Shown: in pieces, positions 1-11,589 of the stretch
Position numbering within the stretch: the stretch's first letter is position 1
Layout of the letters: each line of letters opens with the position of its first letter
Translations under genes and position numbers: made by a program
Notes under the pieces: model-generated
The model's database searches: none
Told to the model about the DNA's origin: nothing
What the model saw: the letters and a program-made list of their open reading frames with translations, nothing else
Assembly (NCBI GenBank): GCA_017654935.2
Contig: CM065712.1
Location: forward strand, 28,911,192 to 28,975,191
Direction of reading: 5' to 3'
DNA from: Phymorhynchus buccinoides
Lineage: Eukaryota; Mollusca; Gastropoda; Neogastropoda; Raphitomidae
DNA length: 64,000 nucleotides

Positions 1-1390
1 TCTAAATACATTTACTAATTTTGGAGAATTATCAAGACGATTTTTGAATATATTAACATTAGGTGCACATTTTAAATCAAAAGTTAAATCATTCCAACAA
101 TTAGCAACTCTGTTATTAAAACAATTTTTTCTAGTGTTAGTTTTACATTGCTTAATACAAAACTTTACTGTATGAATTTCTTGTTGAACTGCATTGAGGT
201 GATTTAAATATGTTATTCCAAGATAAATCAACAAGGCCATTGAATATCTTATGTGCTTCAATAAGGTCTCCCCTTACCCTTCTTCCTTTAAGTGAGTATA
301 AATTTAAATACAAAAGTCTATTTTCATAGGTCATGCTTTTACATCCCTTAACCAATTTTGTTGCCCTGCGTTGAACCTTCTCAATTGCTTTTGATTGATA
401 TTTATACTTAGGGTACCATATTGTATTGCCATACTCTACATGCGGCCTCACTAAAGCTTTATACAGTTTTGAAAAAATGTTGTAGTCAATATTAATAAAT
501 GTTCTTTTAATTAATCCTATCATTTGATTAGCCTTACTTACGCAAGTTTGGATATGACTATTATTATTAAAGGACAAATCCTTGTCAAATATCACCCCTA
601 GGTCTGTTTCACTTTCACATGCTGTTACTGTGCACAAGTCATTGTTCTTAAACATAGTGTATTCTTTATTAGGATTATTTCTACCGACGTGCATAACCTT
701 ACATTTGTCTGCGTTAAAATATAGATTCCATTTTGTAGTCCAGCCTTCTAGTTCAGTTAAATCGTTTTGTAATATCTGACAATTGCAAGAAGTATTAAGA
801 ATTTTTGTGTCATCCGCAAAAAAATTGACATGATGATGTAACACACTCAGGCAGATCGTTTATAAAAATAGTAAAAAGAATAGGTCCAAGAATGCTTCCC
901 TGAGGGATTCCACTAAGAACATCAGCCACAGAGGAGTATTTGTCCCCCACTATCACTCTTTGAATTCTGTTGGATAAAAAATCTTTAACCCAATTATATA
1001 TATTTCCCACTATACCATAAGATTTGATTTTCAATAACAATCTGTTATGGGGCACACTATCAAATGCCTTTCTAAAATCCAAATAAATTACATCCACTGG
1101 ATACCCATTATCTAATAAATCCGTAATTTCTTCCATAACCTCTATTAGCTGTGTGGTGCAAGATCTCTTCTTTCTGAAACCATGTTGGCATTTTACATAT
1201 ATAAGCTATTATCGTTCATATGATTTACGATTGCATCCCTAATAAAAGATTCAAGGATCTTACATGCTATACAGGTCAAACTTACAGGTCTATTGTTTCC
1301 TGGGTCACATCTGGAGCCCTTTTTAAGGATAGCTGAAACATCTGCTCGTTTCCAGTCTGAGGGAATTTCACCAGATTCTAAAGATTTATT
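1..1390 (-). mobile_element. Non-LTR retrotransposon (LINE) ORF2 reverse transcriptase, decayed and cut by the window start
   Basis: Reading leftwards from about 1390, the minus strand encodes the thumb-to-C-terminal half of a LINE reverse transcriptase in several frames. The N-terminal part (1390-1193) has SGEIPSDWKRADV and NNRPVSLTC. The central part (1136-810) has DVIYLDFRKAFDSVPH and the hallmark GIPQGSILGPILF. The catalytic FADD box lies near 830-815 and starts the next frame (844-152), which carries a C-terminal domain ending in PHVEYGNTIWYP and EKVQRRATKLV. Positions 150-1 continue the tail in a third frame (NRVANCWNDL, FKNRLDN). The motifs fit the Jockey/CR1/Rex1 group of LINEs. There are frame breaks near 1150, 840 and 155, so it is not functional as read. 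No endonuclease domain is present; the 5' part is missing. Confidence 0.9.
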
Positions 1391-1500
1391 GAACAGTAGA
1401 GATGGAGAGCTGCGGAGAGAGAAAGGGAGATTGTTCCAGAGATGTGGTGCTTGGAAACGAAAAAATGTTTCCAACTGAGATCTGTTTCCAACAGTAGAAT
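1391..1500 (-). mobile_element. C-terminal tail fragment of a second LINE fused to the first
   Basis: In the same frame as the reverse transcriptase N-terminus, residues coded by about 1474-1394 read FRFQAPHLWNNLPFSLRSSP. This is the typical extreme C-terminus of LINE ORF2 proteins and not sequence expected before the RT core. The switch to RT sequence happens at about 1391-1397. The fusion looks like a template switch or a nested insertion. Confidence 0.65.
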
Positions 1501-1775
1501 TAACTTCCTGTGGAGATTTTGTTATTCAAATAAATTCGTTTTAGTTTTCGTGAACATTTCGCAGACGGATGAAATTAATCGCACAGCAACTAATTTTTAC
1601 TTTCTGCCCCATGGTTGTTAAACGAAGAAGAATTATAAATCAAAATAATATACGACTTTTAAATGTAATACATATTCAAATGCTTAATTAATTAATCGCT
1701 TTCAATATTTGAAGAAAGACCAACTTTTTCGCCCGTAAGGGAAGATAGTCTTGTAAGTAAGGTAAGTTCAATAAT

Positions 1776-1895
1776 AGTTGAGAACCGGTTCAAACATACG
1801 AACCGGATTTAAACCGGTTTTACCGAACCGGTATTTTAAACAAGTACTCGCATCAGTAGTTTCACCTATGCAAACACATATTTATTTGTCAGAAT

Positions 1896-1951
<56 letters not shown>

Positions 1952-2246
1952 ATCAATAAAGATCATTTTGACTTGACTTGACACACACAATAAAGAAACT
2001 TATGACACACACTCAACTCAACTCAGTCAAAGTCAAAGCCATACACCACCACAAACTAGAAACAGCTACTCTTGGTTTACAAACACCCAATCTGCGCTGA
2101 GAATCAGTGTTGTTTTTAGGAAAGAATGTCTTATTCTAAGAAAAAAACTTACTTTCAGTTTGCAGTTAAAAAAACGGTTCACAGCAACTCGAACCGGTTT
2201 TTTGAACCGCGAAAGTTTAGCACCGGTTTTTTTGGTTCAAACCGCC
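1776..2246 (-). repeat. AACCGGTT-rich dispersed repeat, copy A (full length, inverted)
   Basis: Both ends contain clusters of AACCGGTT/GAACCGG palindromes (1783-1835 and 2196-2235). They flank a shared core with a (CA)n tract at 1900-1947 and a TCAGTTTGCAGTT-type segment near 2155. The same arrangement is found in plus orientation at 34898-35359 and as half copies at 26881-27088 and 28166-28348. There is no coding capacity. AACCGGTT is the consensus for Grainyhead-family transcription factors. Confidence 0.75.
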
Positions 2247-2500
2247 CCCACCCCCCCCCCCCCCCCCCCCCCCCCCTATCACTATTCAATGTGTCAATGG
2301 ACCATCTGGATATAATAGTCCGTGTTGACTCTTAAGGCGTCGATGTATGAATTCTCGTGATGTTCCCGTTACAGACTCCATGGACAGGGGTCAGATTGAT
2401 CCAGCTTCGTTACTTCAGCACACAGACACCACTTTCTGCAGTCTGCAACCAGGACACTGACCGGGGATGATGACGACAGGACGTTTATCATAAAGGTGAG
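2247..2500. other. Poly-C tract and unassigned sequence
   Basis: A C-homopolymer at about 2247-2275 abuts the AACCGGTT repeat. The remaining sequence to 2500 shows no coding frame or repeat that I recognise. The same is true of 1500-1775, which is AT-rich. Confidence 0.5.
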
Positions 2501-2990
2501 CTTCTGATTATCTTCCTCCTTCTTCGATCCTGTTCAGCTTCCTGTCAATTATGAGCGCAGATGCGTCATGCTACCGTTATGCGCCTAAGTAGGGCAAGGA
2601 AGAGCTGAACTAAGATCTGCAGGCTCCTGGAGCATTTTTGTTTCATTTTTGTTGTTTCTTCTCTCTGTTAATTTCTTTCTTCTCCTTTGGTCACACCCTA
2701 AGTGCGTACGCTTACTTCTGTAAATAGAAGTTGGTCGCCACCAAAGAAGAAGTAGTAAAAAATAATTAGACCCAGCATGTCCGACTTCGGCGGAGGAAAT
2801 CTTCTTGAAAGTGTTTCTTGAAACGAGGCAGGAGAATGGACCGGTAAGGCAGAAGAATAGATGACAGCAAGCAAGGGAAAAAAGCAGAGTCAAAGAGTGA
2901 CAGACTAGACGAAGTTACAAGCACAGAACTTACAGAAAGTGGAGGAACTATTTATGCAAAAGGCCCCGGGGGATTGCTTCTGCTTATAAA
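2500..2990 (+). repeat. Dispersed repeat, related to 43750-44090
   Basis: This segment aligns by eye with 43750-44090: a GCGTCATGCT...TGCGCC block followed by an AGGCAGGAGAATGGAC block and a GAAGTTACAAGCAC block, in the same order. In the 43.9 kb copy the block is openly coding; here it is broken by indels. It is probably the remains of a retroelement body. The segment from 2990 to 3380 has nothing assignable. Confidence 0.5.
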
Positions 2991-3381
2991 CCGGGCAGGG
3001 TTGCTTACAGGCAATCGTAACAAACAGTCTGTTCATTTATCAACTTTGTCTTTAATTATTTCTTAGTGAAATTAACAAAGGGAAGGAACACTCCACTATT
3101 TAGCTCCCTCCACCAAAGTTATTTCCGGCGCCACCGCCTAGCACAGCATAAGCAACAGCCATGGGGAAGCGAACCTAACTTCATTCTCCAATAAAATATA
3201 AAGAGGATGAACCAGGTTTGTCTTTATGACCATCACCCACACAGTACACAAAAGTGGTGGAGAGAACTGAATACAAACAAATCAACATTAATTCATGAAT
3301 GGCATAGCCTTCTAGTCTTGAATATGTTACACTTAGCTACACAACACACAACACAGAACAAAACTGGTATGCCTTTAATTT

Positions 3382-3803
3382 CTTAAAGGTGGACCCTAAC
3401 GGATGAGTTTTTGCCAGAAACCCCCCCCCCCCCCCCCCCAACGGTTTCCCGGAGTTCGAGCCTCACCAGAAAGAAGCCTTTTCAAGGATCCGAACACTCA
3501 CTTTTCTCTGGTTTCCTAGAAATTAAACCGTCAAAACGGCGATTCCTCCTTGGCGGAGATGCCGGAGAGAGAAGCCATTTTGGATGGGGTGGGTGGAGGC
3601 CACTCATTGTGGTTGAAGCGTTTTCCTTTTTGTAGTGCAGTAGAAAAACAAAATGGAGCTGTTTCCTTTGTTGTGAGCGAAACTCCTTTAGATAATCTGT
3701 ATAACTTAAAAAAAACAATACAGAAAAAGAAAAACAAATGGCATGTATTGCGCAAATTTCGTGCAAATGATTTGGTCTAAGCGCAGGCGGAGGCGGCCAT
3801 TAG
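3382..3803 (+). mobile_element. Foldback/TIR element, copy 1 (right arm lost)
   Basis: It starts with CTTAAAGGTGGACCCTAACG, the left arm of the complete element at 4325-4885. It then follows that element's body (CCTCCTTGGCGGAGATGCC; TTTCCTTTGTTGTGAGCG) up to the GGCGGCCATT junction at about 3800. A poly-C expansion at 3420-3439 replaces part of the arm. A (GA)n run begins where the right arm should be. Confidence 0.75.
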
Positions 3804-4324
3804 AGAGAGAGAGAGAGATGACCATTATTAACTTATAGCAAGCAATCAAATAACAAAAATTGGAATACATCTCGTCATCAACAATCAATTACACATGATA
3901 ATAGCATCTCCACACATTACAATTACTGCAGTCAGAATAGCTTGTTAATATTCAATCAGAAACCAAGATAGAATAAGAGAGAGAGAGAGAGAGTAAAATG
4001 AATCATGAATTTAAGAGATGGATGGAACGTGGTATGAAAGTTTTTTTGTGCCCGTGATTTCAGCTTGTTTCCGATACCTGCGTCCTGATGGCAATAGGAC
4101 GTTTATATTAGTTGTAGTTGTAGTAGTTGAAATAGTTATAGCAGTTGTAGTTGTAGTTAGTTGAAATATAGTAGCAGTTGTTGTTGTAACAGGCTTTTCA
4201 TCAGTCTAGGTACCTCATGGCGACAGGTTTTAGCTATGCATAGCAAACCCGACTGCTCCATCAGGCGATTTGAATTCAGGTTGCAACAAGCGTGCAAGAA
4301 TATTTTAACTAGTTAAACGAACAT
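3804..4324. repeat. Simple sequence between foldback copies
   Basis: (GA)n tracts occur at 3803-3820 and 3975-3995, and an imperfect GTTGTAGTTGTAG-type triplet tract at about 4110-4190. No gene is seen. Confidence 0.5.
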
Positions 4325-4885
4325 CTTAAAGGTGGACCCTGACGGATGAGGTTTTGCAAGAAACACGTCGAGATCACAAGAAAGACAGCCTTTTCAAGGA
4401 TCGGAACACTCGCTTTGCTCTGGTTTCCTATAAATCAAACCGTCCAAAACGGCGATTCCTCCTTGGCGGAGATGCCGGTGAGAGTAGCCATTTTGGATGG
4501 GATGGATAAGGGTCACTCATTGTGGTTGAAGCTTTTTTTTTTTTTTTTGTAGTGCAGTAAAAAAAATAATGAAGGTATTTCCTTTGTTGTGAGCGAAACT
4601 CCTTTAGATAAACTGTATAAAAAAAAATAATAAAAGGCTTGTATTGCGAAAATTTCGTGCAAAACGATTTGGCGGCCATTGGAAAAGAGACGGCACACGC
4701 CTTCTCTTTGGGTGAAAGAATTTGACTTCAGCACCTCCGCCAAGGAGGAATCGACGTTTTGACAGTTTGATATCTAGGAAACCAGAGCAAAGTGAGTGTT
4801 GCGATCTCTGTAAAGGATGTTTTTCTGGTGATCTCGACATGTTTCTTAACAAAAAAACCTCATCCGTCAGGGTGCCCTTTTAAAG
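4325..4885. mobile_element. Foldback/TIR DNA element, complete copy
   Basis: The two ends are imperfect inverted repeats of about 150 bp. The left arm (4325-4480) contains CCTGACGGATGAG, GAAACACGTCGAGATCAC and CCTCCTTGGCGGAG. The right arm (4730-4885) is its reverse complement, ending CATCCGTCAGGGTGCC at about 4875. The approximately 250-bp centre is non-coding. Left-arm-only fragments lie at 18297-18430 and 22375-22490, and a right-truncated copy at 3382-3803. It is probably a MITE of a long-TIR transposon; the superfamily is undetermined. Confidence 0.8.
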
Positions 4886-5010
4886 AATGTTCATTATTTT
4901 AGTAATTCCCCGACAATGCAATTACTGGGTCCTAATTAGTTTTTGGACTGGGTTGGATTTCAGGCCTGATGAAAAGGGCAGCTGTGTCGAGCTCCTCTTC
5001 AGCCACAGTC

Positions 5011-5828
5011 CATCTCCACATCCCCAAAGCATCTCTGCGTGAGGAAAGATCTCCATGTCCCCAAAGCATCTCTGCGTGAGGAAAGATCTCCATGTCCCCA
5101 AAGCATCTCTGCGTGAGGAAAGATCTCCATGTCCGCAAAGCATCTCTGCGTGTGGAAAGATCTCCATGTCCGCAAAGCATCTCTACGTGTGGAAAGATCT
5201 CCATGTCCGCAAAGCATCTCTACGTGTGGAAAGATCTCCATGTCCGCAAAGCATCTCTACGTGAGGAAAGATCTCCATATCCCCAAAGCATCTCTGCGTG
5301 AGGAAAGATCTCCATATCCCCAAAGCATCTCTGCGTGAGGAAAGATCTCCATGTCCGCAAAACATCTCCATGTCCGCAAAACATCTCCATGTCCGCAAAG
5401 CATCTCTATGTGAGGAAAAAGATCTCCATGTCCGCAAAAGCATCTCTACGTTGAGGAAAGATCTCCATGTCCGCAAAACATCTCTCTGGGCATCAAGAAA
5501 GATCTCCATGTCCACAAAACATCTCTGTGTGAGGAAAGATCTCCATGTCCGCAAAAAGCATCTCTAGGTCCTTGGTGAGGAAAGATCTCCATGTCCCCAA
5601 AGCATCTCTGGTTAGTGAGGAAAGATCTCCATGTCCGCAAAGCATCTATATGTGAGGAAAGATCTCCATGGTACCGCAAAACATCTCTACATGAGGAAAG
5701 ATCTCCATGTCCGCAAAAACATCTACATGTGGAAAGATCTCCATGTCCGCAAAACATCTCTACGTGAGGAAATATCTCCATGTCCGCAAAACATCTCTAA
5801 CGTGAAAAAAAAATCTCCCATGTCCCCC
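5011..5828. repeat. Minisatellite, 37-bp unit (phase 1)
   Basis: About 22 head-to-tail copies of a 37-bp unit (ATCTCCATGTCCGCAAAGC followed by ATCTCTACGTGAGGAAAG) with point and indel variants that increase to the right. The unit length is 1 modulo 3, so a stop-free unit keeps every frame open. Long frames occur on both strands and should not be read as genes. Confidence 0.95.
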
Positions 5829-6925
5829 AGCTAACATTTCCGCAGATCATCTCTGTGTCTGCAATGACCATCTCCATTGTCCGCAGATCATCTCTACGTC
5901 TGCAATCACCATCTCCATCGTCCGCAGAACATCTCATCTTCTGCAATCACCATCTCCATTGTCCACAAATCATCTCTACGTCTGCAATCACCATCTCCAT
6001 TGTCCAAAGAACATCTCTACGTCTGCAACCACCATCTCCATTGTCCACAGATCATCTCTGTCTGCAATCACCATCTCCATTGTCCGCAGAACATCTCTAT
6101 GTCTACAATCACCATCTCCATTGTCCCGACAAAACATCTCTACGTTCTCCAAGTCACCATCTCCATTGTCCCGCAGATCTCTAGTGCATTAAGACATGTC
6201 TCTTGCATAGATCACCATCTCCATTGTCCTCTGATCATCTCATGTCTGCAATCACCATCTCCATTTGTTCCGCAGAACATCTCTACATCTGCAACCACAC
6301 ATCTCCCATTGTCACCGGGACAGATCATCTGTCCCCCTGCAATCATCCATCTCCATTCAGTCCGCAGAACATCTGTGTCTGCAATCACCATCTCCATTGT
6401 CCACAGATCATCTCTGTCTGCAATCACCATCTCCATTGTCCGCAGATCATCTCTATGTCTAACAATCACCATCTCCATTGTCCCAGACAGAGAACATCTC
6501 TGTCTACAATCACCATCTCCATTGTCCGCAGATCATCTCATGTCTGCAATCACCATCTCCATTGTCCCATAGATCATCTCTTACGTCTGCAACCACCATC
6601 TCCATTGTCCACAGAACATCTCTGTGTCTGCAATCACCATCTCCATTGTCCACAGAAACATCTCTAAATCTGCAACCACCATCTCCATTGTCCACAGATC
6701 ATCTCTGTCTGCAATCACCATCTCCATTGTCCGCAGAACATCTCTGTCTGCAATCACCATCTCCATTGTCCCCGCAGAACATCTCTGTGTCTGCAATCAC
6801 CATCTCCATTGTCCGACAGATTAGCATCTCTATTGCTTGTCTGCAATCGCCATCTCCATTGTCCGCAGAACATCTTACACACGTCTGCAATCGCCATCTC
6901 CATTGTCCGCAGATCATCTCTACAT
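5829..6925. repeat. Minisatellite, about 36-40-bp unit (phase 2, related to phase 1)
   Basis: About 29 copies of a unit containing CACCATCTCCATTGTCCGCAG and ATCTCTGTCTGCAAT. It shares the ATCTCCAT.GTCCGCA and CATCTCTACGT blocks with the 37-bp array to the left. GAGGAAAG there is replaced by CTGCAATCACC here, so the two arrays look like variant phases of one lineage with a sharp switch at about 5830. Confidence 0.95.
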
Positions 6926-7796
6926 GCGGAAACGACTTCCTGAGTGGGAACGTCTCCACTTGGAGAAACTTCTCGGATGTATTTACATTGGTGTGTTTTC
7001 CAAGGTAACCCTGCTGTCCCATCCTGTTCCTCATGTCATTTAGTTTTTTGCTTTTTTATATTTTTACTGGTTCTCTCTGTCTTTGTCCATCTCTGTTTTG
7101 TCCTCTTCTCTCTCTCCTCTCTCAGACTGGTTGGGAAAAAGCATTGTATTGCTTTATCTCAATGTTCCCTGGGATAGTACTAAAATTTCTAAGACCCTTC
7201 TAAAAGTAATGTGACAGGGCGTCCCCAGGGATGCCTAGAAAAACATTTTTAGGCATTCGCAATGCCACCTGGGACCCTCTATTATTATTGTGTAGGAATG
7301 GCTTCATTTTTAGTTGTTTTTCTGTCCTGTCCGACTTGGGGGCAATGGCTGGGACCAGCAGTATTCACTGGGGGAAAATGAAGGCCGAGAAAATGAGTTT
7401 TACGTCCTCCGGCACTGGCACAGGCTACATATGGGACAGGTATTTTTTTTAAAGATAAAGATAGAAAAATGAAGGCCCGAGGCAACCAACCTAAGGGGAC
7501 ACTGCACTGCTTTTGCAAGTCAGGAAAGAGTCGCAGTTTCAGCACAGTATGTTCTCATCTGACGTATCACAGGGCGTAATTGGATGTGTCCCCCTGTCTG
7601 TGACCCTGTCACCAATGTCTGTGTGTCCCCCGTGTCTCTGTGTCCCTGCCTGTTGTGTCCCCCCGTCTGTAGGAGAGACCAAATCTTATCCCTTTATCCT
7701 GACTCTGGTCCAAATCCCCTAACCCTATCTTTAGCCCCGAGGGGACACATGCAGAGGCGGGAACACACCCGGGTTTTATTTATTTTTTAATTTTTT
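6926..7796. other. Unassigned sequence with a partial MITE
   Basis: 7164-7290 is a truncated, divergent copy of the CAGGGCTCCC-ended MITE seen complete at 17541-17742 (shared GGGATGC...AGAAAAA...TTTTTAG, GGGACCCTCTA). The rest is T-rich or low complexity; no gene is recognised. Confidence 0.5.
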
Positions 7797-7900
7797 GTAT
7801 TTAGTATAAATATTCGAGTCACAGAGACTTATCTCTGTGAAATTCGGGCTGCTCTCCCCCGGAGAGCGCGTCGCCGCAAGCGCAGCGCCTACAACCCTTT
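7797..7900 (-). repeat. tRNA-derived SINE fragment (3' conserved domain)
   Basis: It contains the block GAGTCACAGAG...CTCTGTGAAATTCGGG and GGAGAGCGCGTCGC that is shared with 10561, 11590, 25057 and 56205. Only this domain is preserved here. Confidence 0.6.
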
Positions 7901-8446
7901 TTGGGGGGTGGGGGGTGGGGTGGGGAGGGGGGAGGCAGGGTGAAGAGGTGGGGGCAGGCTTGGGCAACTAGCTTCCGTAACGTAGGGGAAGACGGAGGGA
8001 GAGGGCAGCCTGTTTTGCTCTTTTCTGTTTCTAAATTATCTCCCTTAGGGTCCTACATCATAATGCATTTATAAATCATATAGGCAATGTGTTAAAGGGA
8101 ACACAACCGATCCCAGGGATCGGGTCTTTTTCGTCAGAAAAGCTCTGCCTCGCGGTGGCTCGCACAACAGGGAACAAAGAAGGGCGAGCCGTCTCTCTCT
8201 CGCCAGCTGTGATTCAAATGCGGCGCGCGCTCAGCGCCTCCCCTCTTTTATAGTCCGGCCGTGCCTTTAAGTTTTTCCTGAACCATATATTATGGGTGAA
8301 CTACTATCAAGATGTATAGCCACGTGTTCTGTTTGATGCACCTTTATTGTTTACTGTGGTGACAGTCCTCAGAAGACCTTTGCTGTTGACGGGACTATGA
8401 ACTATGTAAAAGATTAAATAAAAAGAAGATGGGACTATAAACAATG

Positions 8447-8695
8447 TAACCCTTTCGCCGCCAGCCATTTTTTGAGCAAAAAAATACTATTAAACTGAAC
8501 AGGGTAGAAATAAAGATGATCTGCAGTATTGGGAATTTCTCTGTGAAATAATCCTTGAGATGTATTAGGCCTATCATTACTATTAAGAAAATAAGGTCTT
8601 CAGATAACGGGCCCTGATTTTGATGCCTTTTAGTGACGTGGGTGTGAAACCATTGTGGTGCATAAATGCAACAACATTGGCGGTGAAAGGGTTAA
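8447..8695. mobile_element. piggyBac-like MITE (TTAACCCTTTCGCCGCC ends), copy 1
   Basis: The left end reads GTAACCCTTTCGCCGCCA and the right end TTGGCGGTGAAAGGGTTAA. This gives an inverted repeat with a TTAA at the right and a one-base-decayed TTAA at the left. The interior is homologous to 18657-18906 (shared TTTCTCTGTGA, CCCTGATTT, CATTGTGGTGC). It is about 249 bp and non-coding. TTAA duplication with CCC...GGG ends is typical of piggyBac non-autonomous elements. Confidence 0.85.
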
Positions 8696-10260
8696 AAAAT
8701 CTAACAAATAATGCCCTTTATTGCGATGCTTTATTTACCAGGCAGGGGTTGTACATTGAATTGAACATGAAATGCTCTGCATGGGACTCCAATGCAAAAT
8801 AGGATTGTCGCCAATAAATAGCAATCTGTAGTTAAGCTGGACTAGCTCAAGAGCAAATGTAAATCAACCTAAGCTATTACTCAAACGTAATCCAGTAAAC
8901 AATTACCCCTACTCTACCTTTAACATCAATATTATGATCACATTTGTTATTCTGGACTAGGTTATTGTTAAATTGTATTAGACTTGTCCCGATGTTTTAA
9001 ACCGGGTTTAACTTTATTTATAGCTGTGGTAATGATCATGTTGAGAGAGAGAGAGAAAGAGAGGGTGAGGGGGGGGGGGGGGGGGGCATGGTTTTGCAGT
9101 GTATTTGAGAGGAAAATACGATAGAAAATGTTTTATTGAGGGTAAAATGATAAGCTACAATAGCTTCTTTGCACCTGGCCCTCTTCTCATTCACACACTC
9201 ACAAAATGCATCAAGCCAAAAAAATTTTGCATAAAAAACAAGTGAAGGAAATTTTTAACCAAAATGAGCACAATGAAAATAATACAAAACAAAAACAATG
9301 TGGGTGAGAATTGAATTTAAAGCGAGATATGAATATGGATAATATGATCAAATGGTTAGATTTTTGAATTATGTGTGTGTGTGTTGAATTGTTTCGAAAA
9401 AAAAAGGTAAACAGGTTATTAAACAAATGACAAGTTCTTCTAAAGAAATCAATAGCACTTTTAACAATTAGGAGTAAGATGGGAATGAAATGAGAGAGAG
9501 AGAGAGAGAGATGCGAGAGAGGAGCGTGCGAGAGAGCGCGAAGAGAGATGCGAGGAGCGTGTTTGATGCGTGCGTGCCGTCCACTTCCCACGTTTTACTC
9601 CTGCTCCTGTGTTTTTAGTTTTCCTTCATCATTGTAGCTTGTCATTTCTATCACCTTTCTTTTTTCATTGTTTTCTTTTTTCTTATTTTTATTTCACCTT
9701 TTCTTTCATCTGAGAAAATAACTTCACCAAAACTAATCTAACAATTTAACTTTCTAAAAATTCCAATGCCACGCATTTCAAAGATAAGTGTGTTTTAAAA
9801 CAACAACCTTCAAAATGTAATGACACTTTGTCTTGGAAAACTTTATTGAGCAAATGAAGTGTTCAATAAGTGACAATGTTTCTTAAAATGTCCAAGCTAG
9901 TGTTGACAGGGGGGGTGCCAAGGAAGAGGGGAGCGTCCACCCCTCTCACCCACCCCACCCCCCGTTACACTGCAGCATTCCGAATTCAACCATCCGATGT
10001 TTAAAGTCTGTAAGTTTGTTATCAGAAAATATCCAAATTGTCGTCACAATTGACCCACCCCTACCCACGTCCCCAAGCGACATTTTGGGGTACTTTTCGA
10101 AGAATTGGGGTTGGTAGGAATCGTTGTGGCAACATTTTTTTGTTTTCTTGTTTCCATCCTTATTGTTCATTAATTTCCTGTCACTTTGATTCTTCCTTGT
10201 CTACCTTTAGTTTGCCTTTGGACCCAGGGGGTGAAGGGAAGACCTGACTGGAGTTGTTAG
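8696..10260. other. AT-rich intergenic sequence, no gene seen
   Basis: Contains a (GA)n/(G)n tract at 9043-9086, a (GA)n tract at 9490-9515 and homopolymer runs. I see no coding frame with family motifs and no inverted-repeat element. The same applies to 7901-8446. Confidence 0.5.
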
Positions 10261-10281
10261 GGGTGCGTGTATGGATTTTGT

Positions 10282-10348
<67 letters not shown>

Positions 10349-10560
10349 CTCAATCTCAAACTCAAACTAAACTCAACTCAAAAACATTTTAATGATTAGG
10401 CCATCTGCCCGTATCAAAAAGGGGAGACAAAGGGGAAGGGGTACCTGTGAAAATCCAATGATCATAATATAAAAAAAAGAAAAATGACTGAAGCAAAACA
10501 AAAAATAAAGAGAGAGGGAGAAAGTCTCAGAGAGAGAGAGGGGGGAGGGAGGGAGAGAGA

Positions 10561-10765
10561 GAGTAGAGTAGTACGGTCTTTATAATTAGTCACAGAGGCG
10601 TCTCTGTGAAATTCGGGTTGCTCCCACCTGGAGAGCGCGTCGCAGTCAGAGGCGCGCCACCCAATTTTTATTTTTTTTGCTTGCAATTTTGTTTTTGTGT
10701 GACTGATCAGGAAGGAAGAGAGGGTGTGTGTGTGTGTTTAAATGTTGACCAAATGACAAATTTTT
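10561..10765 (-). repeat. SINE copy in duplication unit A
   Basis: Contains AGTCACAGAGGCGTCTCTGTG, AAATTCGGGTTGCTCCCACC and GGAGAGCGCGTCGCAG, the same domain as at 25057-25330 and 56205-56592. The paralogous copy in unit B is at about 11590-11800. Confidence 0.7.
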
Positions 10766-10783
10766 TGTGTGCACAGAGAGAGA

Positions 10784-10789
10784 GGGGGT

Positions 10790-10827
<38 letters not shown>

Positions 10828-10845
10828 GGGGGGGGGGGGGGGGGT

Positions 10846-10890
<45 letters not shown>

Positions 10891-11115
10891 GGGGGGGGGT
10901 GGGGGGGGGGGGGGGGGGGGGCGGGAGGGGGGGGGGTGGTGGGTGGGGGGGGGGGGGGGTGTTGGGGTGGGGGGGGGGGGGGGGGGGGGGGGGGGGGTGG
11001 GGGTTGGGGGTGGGGCTGTGGGGGGGGGGGGGCGGGGGGGGGGGGGGGGGGGGGGGGTGGGGGGTGGTGGGGGGGGGGGGGGGGGGGGGGGGGGGTGGGG
11101 GGGGGGGGGGGTGGG
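10784..11115. repeat. Long poly-G tract with sparse T interruptions
   Basis: About 330 bp, almost all G with isolated T and a few C or A. It sits exactly where unit B of the duplication has a short GAGAGAGGGAGGAGAG. The plus-strand poly-glycine and minus-strand poly-proline frames are artefacts of composition. This may be a genuine G-tract expansion or an assembly or base-calling artefact. Confidence 0.9.
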
Positions 11116-11344
11116 GAGAGACAGGGAGAGAGAGAGAGAGAGTACATGCACATTATCGTTTTCAAATTCACTCTGGTTTATTTCGCGACTCCCACCCCAC
11201 CCCCTCCCAACCCCTGTGTTGGAAAATGGTGCTTAATAATTCCAGTGATTTGTTTTGGAATTCTACATTGTCTGCATTTAGACATGTTTTATCTTATAGG
11301 CGTTTTGTGATGTTGCGTGTGGTGTGTGTGTGTGTGAGAGAGAG

Positions 11345-11380
<36 letters not shown>

Positions 11381-11589
11381 AGAGACAAACTCAACTCAAA
11401 AATCAAAAACATTTTTAATGATTAGGCCATCTGCCCGTATCAAAAAGGGAGACAAAGGGGAAGGGGTACCGGTGAAAATCCAATGATCATAATATAAAAA
11501 ATAAATGACTGAAGCAAAACCAAAAATAAAAAGAGTGAGAGGGGGAGAGAGAGAGAGGGAGGGAGGAGAGAGGGAGGAGAGAGTAGAGG

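Noticed and set aside
4330..4380. Hammerhead ribozyme core in the foldback arm (GGATGAG...GAAAC..GTC)
   Set aside because: The first core box reads CGGATGA instead of CTGANGA and no stable stem II or III could be drawn; the words are shared simply because they lie in the inverted repeat.
5011..6925. CRISPR-like array or a tandem-repeat protein gene
   Set aside because: The repeats are directly adjacent with no unique spacers, in eukaryotic DNA, and frames open on both strands because the unit is 1 modulo 3 and lacks stops.
10606..11486. Long open frames encoding poly-glycine or poly-proline proteins
   Set aside because: They exist only because of the poly-G tract and have no start context, domain or conservation in the paralogous unit B.
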